Positions 54,909 to 61,157 of a stretch of DNA of 61,157 bases are shown here, one piece after another. Within the stretch, counting starts at the first letter, position 1; every line of letters begins with the position of its first letter. This DNA comes from Flammeovirga sp. OC4 (GTDB lineage: Bacteria; Bacteroidota; Bacteroidia; Cytophagales; Flammeovirgaceae): contig NZ_JTAM01000069.1 of NCBI RefSeq assembly GCF_000812565.1, positions 1 to 61,157 of the forward strand. Direction: 5' to 3'. Both the position numbers and the translations under genes were made by a program. Under the pieces are notes generated by a model. That model did not search any database, had not been told where the DNA came from, and saw only the letters and a list, made by a program, of their open reading frames with translations.

Positions 54909-57050
54909 TTAGGCTCCAACGGTTCTATTAAAATGTGCCATACCAAAATAGATACAGCTGTATGGAAGTTCTCCTTTAAAATAATCAAAAATAGCCTTTA
55001 CTCCTTGATTCGCACCTACATTTCTGATTGCTTCAGCCACTGCTTCTAGTTGTTCTCCATTGATGAATTGGAAAATATCAATATTATATCCCATTTCATA
55101 GAGCGTGGCCAAGTGGTTTAAGATACTCTCATCCCTTAGTTGCCTTTGTTGAGCAATTTCATGAATTGTCAAATCTTTCTGATATAATTCATACGTTAAC
55201 AGCGGAGAACTACCTTTTATTTTGTACCCTTCTTTTGCTTTAGCAATGACAAAAAGAACAATTGCTCCAATAAACTCATTACCGTATTTTCTAAGCTTGG
55301 TTTCACCAACACCAGATACCTTAATCATGTCATGGACAGAGATTGGCATTTTTTCAGACATATCCTTTAGCGTAGCATCGTTAAATACAACATAAGGAGG
55401 AATACTTTCCTTGTCAGCCAATTTCTTGCGAAGTACTCTAAGCGTCTCAAACAGATCTTGACGTAATTGTTCTTTTGCAGTTACTTTCTTCGTCGGAGCT
55501 TTAGTCGAAGGCGTTTCCTTGAATTGTGATAACTTTGCAAAGTTAACAGGAAACTTACCCATTAACACATTCTCACCTGCTTTAGTGACTCTAAAAGTGT
55601 TGTGATGGTCATACGCAATTTCAATTAATCCAAGATTAAGCATTTGCTGTAAATACAATTGCCAATGATCATAAGAGATGTCGTTGCCAGCACCATAAGT
55701 TTTGATTTGATCAAAGCCTTGACGAACTAAATCTATTCGTCTAGAACCTCTCAGAATATCAATCAACATACCCGCTGAAAGAGACTTGTTCATTTCTCTT
55801 TGTGCTCTAATGACTGCCGACATCGCTTTCTGAGCAATTACAGTTCCATCAAACAATTCAGGAGGATTTCTACAGACATCACAGTTGCCACAATCTTTTT
55901 CAAGGCTTTCACCAAAGTAACTTAATAGAATACGTCTACGGCAAGTTCTTGTTTCAGAGTATTGCTGCATTCTTTCGAGTTTGGAAAGTTGAAGTTGTGA
56001 TTGTCCACTTTCCCCCACCATGTCTCTAAGCTGCATTACGTCTGCAAATGTATAGAATAGTAAAGTATCAGAAGGAAGTCCGTCTCTTCCAGCTCTACCT
56101 ATTTCTTGGTAATACCCTTCCATATTTTTGGGAAGGTTGTAGTGGATGACCCACCTAACATTGGGTTTGTCAATACCCATACCGAAGGCAATTGTAGCAC
56201 AGATAATAGGAATGTCATCTTTGATAAAACCTTCCTGTACTCTTGCTCTTTCCTCAGCAGGTATGCCTGCATGGTAATATAATGCGTTATGTCCAGCCTT
56301 ACGTAACTTGGTGGCAAGGCTTTCTGTATTTTTTCTTGATAAGCAATAGATAATTCCAGACTGATTGGGTCTTTCAGCAAGGAAGTGTAAGATCTTTTCT
56401 ATTCTTTTTTGTCCAGCTTCAACTCTCAGGCTTAAGTTGGGTCGGTCAAAAGAAGAAATAAACATCTTTGGGTTGACCATGCCTAATTGAGTAGCAATAT
56501 CATTTCTTGTCGCTTTATCGGCTGTTGCGGTTAGGGCAATAAATGACACATCCGGATAACGCTGCCTTAAAGAAATAAGTTTGGTATATTCCTGTCTGAA
56601 ATCATGTCCCCATTGAGAAATACAGTGTGCTTCATCAATGGCAATAAAACTGATATAAACCCTAGAAAGGAAATCTAAAAATTGTGATGTTAGTAATTTT
56701 TCAGGAGAGATATAAAGTAATTTCAATCTTTCGTTGATAAGATCTTCTTCTACTTCTCTCATTTCTGTATAGGATTGCGTACTGTTTAAAAATGCAGCTG
56801 GAACACCATTCGCTTTTAGGTTTTCCACCTGATCTTTCATCAGTGCAATTAATGGAGAAATAACAATGGCTACTCCTTGAGAAATAATTCCTGGAATTTG
56901 ATAACAGATTGACTTTCCACCTCCAGTAGGCATTAAGACAACTGTATCTTGTTTTGCAAGTACATTTTGGATAATGTCTTCTTGCATTGGTCTGAATCGG
57001 TCATACCCAAAATATTGCTTTAGGGCATGTTGAGCAGTTGAGATATCCAT
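54909..57050 (-). CDS. recQ: ATP-dependent DNA helicase RecQ
   Basis: This 713-residue helicase has RecA-like lobes with Walker A MPTGGGKSICYQIPG (near 44), IAIDEAHCISQWGHDFRQE (near 137) and GRAGRDG. A zinc-binding RQC segment has CRRRILLSYFGE and CGNCDVC, and an HRDC domain lies at about 515-590 (IPPYVVFNDATLKDM). An extra C-terminal helix-turn-helix region (LTIHEIAQQRQLRDESILNHLATLYEMGYN, cited in part) is typical of Bacteroidota RecQ. It unwinds DNA in recombination and repair. Confidence 0.96.
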   Translation of the reverse strand: MDISTAQHALKQYFGYDRFRPMQEDIIQNVLAKQDTVVLMPTGGGKSICYQIPGIISQGVAIVISPLIALMKDQVENLKANGVPAAFLNSTQSYTEMREVEEDLINERLKLLYISPEKLLTSQFLDFLSRVYISFIAIDEAHCISQWGHDFRQEYTKLISLRQRYPDVSFIALTATADKATRNDIATQLGMVNPKMFISSFDRPNLSLRVEAGQKRIEKILHFLAERPNQSGIIYCLSRKNTESLATKLRKAGHNALYYHAGIPAEERARVQEGFIKDDIPIICATIAFGMGIDKPNVRWVIHYNLPKNMEGYYQEIGRAGRDGLPSDTLLFYTFADVMQLRDMVGESGQSQLQLSKLERMQQYSETRTCRRRILLSYFGESLEKDCGNCDVCRNPPELFDGTVIAQKAMSAVIRAQREMNKSLSAGMLIDILRGSRRIDLVRQGFDQIKTYGAGNDISYDHWQLYLQQMLNLGLIEIAYDHHNTFRVTKAGENVLMGKFPVNFAKLSQFKETPSTKAPTKKVTAKEQLRQDLFETLRVLRKKLADKESIPPYVVFNDATLKDMSEKMPISVHDMIKVSGVGETKLRKYGNEFIGAIVLFVIAKAKEGYKIKGSSPLLTYELYQKDLTIHEIAQQRQLRDESILNHLATLYEMGYNIDIFQFINGEQLEAVAEAIRNVGANQGVKAIFDYFKGELPYSCIYFGMAHFNRTVGA

Positions 57051-57249
57051 TGAAAAGTTTTTTTGTCAAAATATTTCCGCAAGTTACTATGAAGTTGAAA
57101 GCTATACAAAAAATGTCAATCATTAATAATCAGAGTTTATCGCCATTATTTAAGGTTATAAAATATGACACTGTTAATACATCTCAATGAAAAATTTTTA
57201 AAAATCTACTTTATTTTATTAGTAAAAATATTAAATCCGTAATAGAATA

Positions 57250-57267
57250 ACCGAAACCGGTTTCGGT
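57250..57267. promoter_or_regulatory. 18-bp perfect palindrome, operator-like
   Basis: ACCGAAACCGGTTTCGGT reads the same on both strands and is far richer in GC than its surroundings. Its CCGG centre with flanking A3/T3 looks like LacI/GalR-family operators. No LacI-type gene is in the window and the nearest gene, recQ, starts 200 bp away. Confidence 0.5.
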
Positions 57268-57429
57268 GTATAAAATACAATTACTCTACTAAATCTATAG
57301 TTTAATGACGCGAGTGCATAGTGTTTTGATTATAAATTAGATACAAAACAGTATTTTTATTCGGAAAGTTTAAAATAATACGTTGATTATTTGCGAAATA
57401 GTTAATATTATAATATGTTTACAGTCAAG

Positions 57430-57586
57430 AAGTCAACCAAATAAGGAAATGATTGCAAAAATCGCAATTTCCTGTTTGACTTAGTTAAAGAGTGAATTTA
57501 GTATCATTCTTTAATGAATATATTTCGATGGAAGTTTAAATAATTGAATTGGTTAGAAAGAAGGTGAGTAATGCTCACCTTTTTTT
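57430..57586 (+). ncRNA. Candidate small RNA ending at an orphan terminator
   Basis: AAGTCAA (57430-57436) pairs with TTGACTT (57476-57482) around an inner stem AGGAA/TTCCT plus ATTGC/GCAAT. After a further 80 AT-rich bases comes a terminator hairpin with a T-run, and no coding frame lies upstream. A promoter is not evident, so the 5' end is a guess. It is not recognisably tmRNA, RNase P RNA or SRP RNA. Confidence 0.3.
57562..57586 (+). terminator. Orphan rho-independent terminator
   Basis: AGGTGAG pairs with CTCACCT around a five-base loop, followed directly by TTTTTT. There is no plus-strand gene upstream within the 500 bp to recQ, which points in the other direction. Confidence 0.8.
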
Positions 57587-57970
57587 ATGTGTCCTATTTT
57601 AACTCAGAATTCCTAAAAGAAATATATCTTTGTGCAGCTTAAGTACTAGAACTAAGTTCAACTTGGCATTTTAGATTGTTATTTCCCTCCCATTGAAGAT
57701 AGCTTTATAAGGGGAATAGTGAGTGACAAGTTCTAAAATAGAAGGAGTAAAAAAGGAAAAATCAAAACCCTGTTTATATTTGTCTTAGTATTTATAATAT
57801 TATCAACGAATATTGTATTTAATATTGTTCATAATATCTGATTTGAATAAAGTCTGACAAATGATAAAGAAAAATCAATTTTTAATACGAATAACCTCTA
57901 TATTAGAAACCTAGCTTAATCCTTTATTACTTTGTGATTTTGTTCTAAATTCAAACTTAACAGCAATTTA

Positions 57971-58005
57971 GTACTGACCTGTAGGGGTAAGTGCTGACAT
58001 GTAAG
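57971..58005 (+). repeat. Direct repeat phased by 20 bp upstream of a receiver gene
   Basis: GTACTGACCTGTAGG (57971-57985) and GTGCTGACATGTAAG (57991-58005) match at 12 of 15 positions and start exactly 20 bp apart, placing both on one face of the helix. They lie 27 bp before ATG 58032, in promoter position. Tandem half-sites of this spacing suit LytTR or other head-to-tail binding regulators. Confidence 0.5.
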
Positions 58006-58031
58006 AATAATTATATTTTCATATTCTACCT

Positions 58032-58394
58032 ATGAGTAATTACAAGAATATTTTTGTTATTGACGATGATCCGACAAACAATTTGATTTGTCGTAAAATG
58101 ATAGAAAAAACAGGCTTTGGTGAAAACGTAACAACTTATCTTAATGTACAAGATGCAGTAGACGCTTGGGAAGAAGTGCAGCCAGAAGTGGTTTTTTTAG
58201 ATATCAATATGCCACCAAGTACAGGGTGGGACTTTTTGGATCAGTTGAAAGCAAAAAATATAGATAATGATAAAGTATATATGCTTTCGGCTGAAGTAAC
58301 ATCTGAAGACAGAAAAAAAGCGGCACAATACGATCAAGTGGCAGGAATTATAATCAAGCCATTAACTCCAGTAAAGTTGGAGGAGATAAAATAA
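58032..58394 (+). CDS. Single-domain response regulator receiver
   Basis: This 120-residue receiver domain only has acidic residues in FVIDDDPTNN, acceptor Asp in VVFLDINMPPSTGWD, Ser/Thr switch in YMLSAEVTSED and lysine in IIIKPLTPVKLEE. There is no output domain, so it works through protein contact or a relay. The following gene encodes an exported TPR protein 34-64 bp downstream, depending on its start. The paired direct repeats upstream suggest controlled expression. Confidence 0.9.
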   Translation: MSNYKNIFVIDDDPTNNLICRKMIEKTGFGENVTTYLNVQDAVDAWEEVQPEVVFLDINMPPSTGWDFLDQLKAKNIDNDKVYMLSAEVTSEDRKKAAQYDQVAGIIIKPLTPVKLEEIK

Positions 58395-58428
58395 TTGTGT
58401 CTATACCATAGACAAAAAAAATTGAGAG

Positions 58429-60192
58429 GTGATAATTTGTAGTATACATAGAGGGTGGTTGAAAATTGTTGGATTTTGTATATGCCTATTATTGCCTTTT
58501 TTTTCCTTTGGCCAATCCCTAGAAAAAGATACTTTAAAAGTAAAAGAACATGAAGTCTCTGAAATTCAGGCAGAATTAGATTCTTTACTCCAAAATAATT
58601 ACCACTTAGACGCAACCGCATTAGCTGATAGCGTTTTAGTATTGGCTAAAGAAACGTATAGTAATACAGACCTTCGTATTATTTTAATCCACAAACGTAT
58701 AGCTGAAAAGTTTGCAGATAACGGCTATTCAAATATAGCCTCTCAATACATCCAAAGAGCATTAGCGATTCTTCGTTCCAACCCTACACCCAATTATGCA
58801 TTTATTGGTGATATGTATATTTATCTAGCCCAGATTTTTAGGCACCACCAACTCTCCAATATAGCAATTAACTATTATGAACAGGCCATGGAAGCTTACG
58901 AACAAGCGGAAGGTCGAGAGCATTATTTTCCATTAGTCAATGTGTATATGACCTTAGGTAATTTTCATTATGAAATTGAAAACTTTGGTACGGCAAGTTC
59001 TTATTACACCAAAGCGTCAAATCTGATTTCAAAAATGGATACCCAATACCGGGCAGATATGGTAGAGATTCTGAATCGGATCGCCAGAGCACAAACTAGA
59101 ACTGGAGCTTATAAAATTGCAATTAAGAACTTAAATAGGTCCATTCAGATCGCTAATAAGGTATTTGGAAAGAATTCGATCGAATTGGCCAATCAGTATG
59201 AATCTTTAGCTGAAGTTTACTTACAAAGAGGAGATCACCAAGATGCAAATGAAGCAGCAAATAAGGTGGTGAAAATATTGGTAGGCAACATTGGTACAGC
59301 GGAAAGAAGGCAAACTTATGAGAGGAAAATTGCAGATACATTTTTTTACAAGAGAGAATACGGTTTGTCTCATCAATGGTATGAAAAGCTTTATGCTGAT
59401 GCATTAATTGCCAATCAAGATTTCAATGATTTTACTGAGCTTACCAAATGGTATTTACAAATTGCAGGCAAGTTTGAAAGAGTAAAAGAAGATGTTATTG
59501 CCTTAAAAATCTATCAGAAAATACTTTCACTGAATCAAGAAAGATTTGGTGAGAATAATTTAAAAGCAGCGGAGGTAATGCATTTAATCTCAAAATGCTA
59601 TGTACGTTTAAATGATTTCCAACAGGCAGAGACATATACTAATAAAGCATATGCTATTGAATGGGAAATAGGATCCGAAAAAGACAGTACGCAATTGGCT
59701 ATTCAAAACATTGATATGGCAGGCCTTTTACTAATGAAAGGAGACACTGTTGAGGCCGTGAAATTATATCACAATGTGGAAAAGCTAGAAGAAAACCGTG
59801 AAAGTAGATGGAAAGCAATAGCTTACAATAACCTGTCGATGATCAAATTTGAACAGAAAAAATTTACGGAGGCTTATTACTATAGTGAGCTTCTTTTGAG
59901 CTACTACAAAGAAAACTATGGGCGTGATTATATCAAGACTATAGGTTGTTATTTATTGATAGGAAACATCATTTATGCTCAGGGGGAACAAGAGAAAGCA
60001 GTCGAAAATTATTACAGCAAACCTATCCGGTTGGCTTCACATCTCTTCCGTAAACCAAATGAAGTGAGTTTTCAAGCCAATAAAAACCTTTCGGATTATT
60101 ATAAGAATCTAAAAAAAGAAGACCTGTCTCAACGTTACGCTGCTTACGCACGAGAGATACAGGTCATTATATCTTCGGAAAATACCAATTAA
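58429..60192 (+). CDS. Exported tetratricopeptide repeat protein
   Basis: This 587-residue protein has an N-terminal hydrophobic signal (IVGFCICLLLPFFSFGQ) and about eleven TPR or TPR-like units, for example YIYLAQIFRHHQLSNIAIN and YESLAEVYLQRGDHQDANEAA. The start is uncertain. GTG 58429 gives the longest form. TTG 58459, preceded by the purine-rich GAGGGTGG, gives a neater signal peptide. The layout recalls the TPR sensor part of Bacteroidota hybrid kinases, but the kinase domains are absent, so it may be a stand-alone periplasmic partner. It is probably co-transcribed with the receiver gene. Confidence 0.82.
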   Translation: MIICSIHRGWLKIVGFCICLLLPFFSFGQSLEKDTLKVKEHEVSEIQAELDSLLQNNYHLDATALADSVLVLAKETYSNTDLRIILIHKRIAEKFADNGYSNIASQYIQRALAILRSNPTPNYAFIGDMYIYLAQIFRHHQLSNIAINYYEQAMEAYEQAEGREHYFPLVNVYMTLGNFHYEIENFGTASSYYTKASNLISKMDTQYRADMVEILNRIARAQTRTGAYKIAIKNLNRSIQIANKVFGKNSIELANQYESLAEVYLQRGDHQDANEAANKVVKILVGNIGTAERRQTYERKIADTFFYKREYGLSHQWYEKLYADALIANQDFNDFTELTKWYLQIAGKFERVKEDVIALKIYQKILSLNQERFGENNLKAAEVMHLISKCYVRLNDFQQAETYTNKAYAIEWEIGSEKDSTQLAIQNIDMAGLLLMKGDTVEAVKLYHNVEKLEENRESRWKAIAYNNLSMIKFEQKKFTEAYYYSELLLSYYKENYGRDYIKTIGCYLLIGNIIYAQGEQEKAVENYYSKPIRLASHLFRKPNEVSFQANKNLSDYYKNLKKEDLSQRYAAYAREIQVIISSENTN

Positions 60193-60210
60193 ATCAAATG
60201 GAAGCTATGA

Positions 60211-60576
60211 CTAGCTGTTTTTGATCTCTGATAACTTCTCATTTAATGTGTCTAAGATGTTACGAAGGTGACGTTCTAACTCAGCCCACGCCATTACAGG
60301 GTCAACAGAATTGACATCCTCTTTATAATTTGCACCAACTTCAGCCATAAAACGCTCTAAAGTATCTAGGTTAAAAGTGTGTAATCTAGTACTAAACTTG
60401 TGTTTAACGGCACTAAAAAGGTCAGAGTCTTTATCTTCTAAAGCTAATTTTAATTTTGGAAAGTCAGATTCAAACTCATCAATAGAAATTGATAAGAAAT
60501 CTACATATCCATCTTTGTCTCCTTCAAAAAGAGTATCTGTAAAACTGAAATCCATAGGATAAGTTGATATTGCCAT
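60211..60576 (-). CDS. Hpt-like domain protein with atypical active-site motif
   Basis: This 121-residue helical protein is similar in size and layout to Hpt domains. The central helix reads LFSAVKHKFSTRLHTFNLDTL, where a normal Hpt would have H-x-L-K-G-S. The candidate His is in KHKFS and the Lys-Gly pair is missing, so phosphotransfer is uncertain. Its gene is convergent with the exported TPR gene 18 bp away. Given a receiver and a second Hpt protein in the window, it may be a relay component or a degenerate Hpt serving as a binding module. Confidence 0.6.
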   Translation of the reverse strand: MAISTYPMDFSFTDTLFEGDKDGYVDFLSISIDEFESDFPKLKLALEDKDSDLFSAVKHKFSTRLHTFNLDTLERFMAEVGANYKEDVNSVDPVMAWAELERHLRNILDTLNEKLSEIKNS

Positions 60577-61128
60577 AATATTAGTTCATTTTAAAAATAA
60601 CGAATTCTTTCTAAAAAATTCTAGATTTTAGAATGATAATCATCAAATCCATAAGATCTCGATGAAAATCTAAGGTATACCGCAAAGATATAGAGGAATA
60701 GCACTTCAATGTATAGTCAACACTTAATAAAAGTAAATCACTAACGATCATTAAAAGTTTATTTAGAATATTTTTTAATGAAGTGCTGTCAATTTATAGT
60801 TTTTAGAATCAAAGTAACAGAATCAAAATATGGTTGTAGCCTCTTTTGATTTTCTTTTTCTTCATTTCTTACGAGGTACAATATTACTTTTTTCTACTTA
60901 AGTATTGAAGCGTATTTTTGAAAAATCACTAAGATAAGAGGCAGAAAGGAGTGCTGTTTTTCTGTTTGTTTTAGAAGTCAATAAAATTCTTTCATTTTTT
61001 ATTGAAATAAAGGCCCTTGAAAATCAGTTCGTTTACATTCATTTTTATCTTTTTTCTCATTTTCTTTTGGAAATATAAAATCTCGACTTACCTTTGCATC
61101 GCTTTAAACGAAAAGCATGAATGAATAA
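60577..61128. other. 552-bp intergenic region before the tRNA
   Basis: AT-rich, without a credible ORF or hairpin. Only the tRNA promoter at 61066-61096 is recognised. Confidence 0.5.
61066..61096 (+). promoter_or_regulatory. Bacteroidota-type promoter of the tRNA
   Basis: TTTG (61066-61069), 19 bases, then TACCTTTG (61089-61096), a full match to the TTTG-N19-TAnnTTTG pattern. Transcription would start near 61102, about 27 bases before the mature tRNA. Confidence 0.8.
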
Positions 61129-61157
61129 GCGAAAATAGCTCAGCTGGTAGAGCGCAA
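61129..61157 (+). tRNA. 5' part of a tRNA, cut by the window end (possibly tRNA-Gly)
   Basis: GCGAAAA acceptor strand, TA at positions 8-9, then the D-arm GCTCAGCTGGTAGAGC and the start of the anticodon stem. The anticodon lies outside the window. The overall pattern resembles bacterial tRNA-Gly(GCC), but that is a guess. Confidence 0.9.

Larger units (their letters stand above)
57051..58031. other. 981-bp gene-free region with palindrome, orphan terminator and direct repeats
   Basis: No credible ORF. It contains the 18-bp palindrome at 57250-57267, a foldable segment at 57430-57482, an orphan terminator at 57562-57586, a TAnnTTTG element at 57625-57632 with a second foldable segment (57668-57739), and a 15-bp direct repeat phased by 20 bp at 57971-58005. 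Such density of structure suggests one or two small RNAs plus regulatory sites. Confidence 0.55.

Noticed and set aside
58396-58420. Hairpin GTCTAT-ACC-ATAGAC after the receiver gene
   Set aside because: It is followed by A rather than T on the plus strand, so it does not look like a terminator between the receiver and TPR genes.
1-61157. Mobile elements, phage genes, CRISPR arrays, toxin-antitoxin or defence loci
   Set aside because: No transposase, integrase, Cas, nuclease-defence or regularly spaced repeat array was seen; the content is core-genome like.

Overview
The window looks like chromosomal DNA of a low-GC Bacteroidota, most likely a marine Cytophagia close to Flammeovirga. The genus is my inference. 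The evidence is the typical Bacteroidota gene content (DUF5606, DUF4286, a GIN-domain adhesin, BatD, a RecQ with an extra C-terminal helix-turn-helix, Wza/Wzc/CpsB-type exopolysaccharide genes, an OlsF-like aminolipid acyltransferase). Promoters match the TTTG-N19/20-TAnnTTTG pattern, Shine-Dalgarno sequences are weak and several genes start with TTG. I see no insertion sequence, integrase, phage gene or CRISPR array. This is a core-genome segment with many envelope and signalling genes.

Layout. 1-5.3 kb: an ECF sigma factor joined to a transmembrane Ser/Thr kinase, a MerC-like protein, and a DUF1989 protein with a small membrane protein. 5.4-12.2 kb (minus): a membrane/HEAT/cyclic-nucleotide-binding protein, transcription terminator Rho with a long low-complexity insert, and a ceramidase-like protein. 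12.4-15.2 kb: exported envelope proteins and a TlpA-like thioredoxin. 15.4-19.3 kb: rpoB standing alone, without rplL before it or rpoC after it, and closed by its own terminator. 19.6-28.3 kb: DUF5606, a histidine kinase/receiver pair, a PolX-like PHP protein whose polymerase core is degenerate, a DUF1566 lipoprotein, a LytS/LytTR pair and a short-chain dehydrogenase. 28.5-30.0 kb: panB and an RluA-family pseudouridine synthase.

30.0-30.5 kb holds five exact DnaA boxes within 270 bp around an AT-rich stretch, a good candidate for the chromosomal origin. 31.5-35.6 kb is a compact system. It comprises a six-helix membrane protein, a winged-helix regulator, an unlisted 32-residue ORF, a radical SAM/B12 protein and CreD. 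Three copies of one operator, ACTTTG-N5-CAAAGT followed by ACTTTT, sit just before three of these genes. I regard this as the most likely undescribed regulatory system in the window.

35.7-39.7 kb: an OlsF-like bifunctional acyltransferase, a flavin reductase and a phosphosulfolactate synthase-like protein, the outer two possibly linked to aminolipid and sulfonate metabolism. 39.9-46.7 kb (minus): a TPR protein and an exopolysaccharide export operon (wza-like, wzc-like, CpsB/YwqE phosphatase, epimerase). 46.9-51.4 kb: dsbD, DUF4286, an Hpt protein overlapping queG, and a small conserved-looking protein. 51.6-57.0 kb: BatD, a DUF4625-like lipoprotein, era and recQ. 57.05-58.03 kb is a large gene-free stretch with an 18-bp perfect palindrome, an orphan terminator, foldable RNA candidates and a 20-bp-phased direct repeat. 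The window ends with a receiver protein, a TPR protein, an Hpt-like protein and the first 29 bases of a tRNA with a textbook Bacteroidota promoter.
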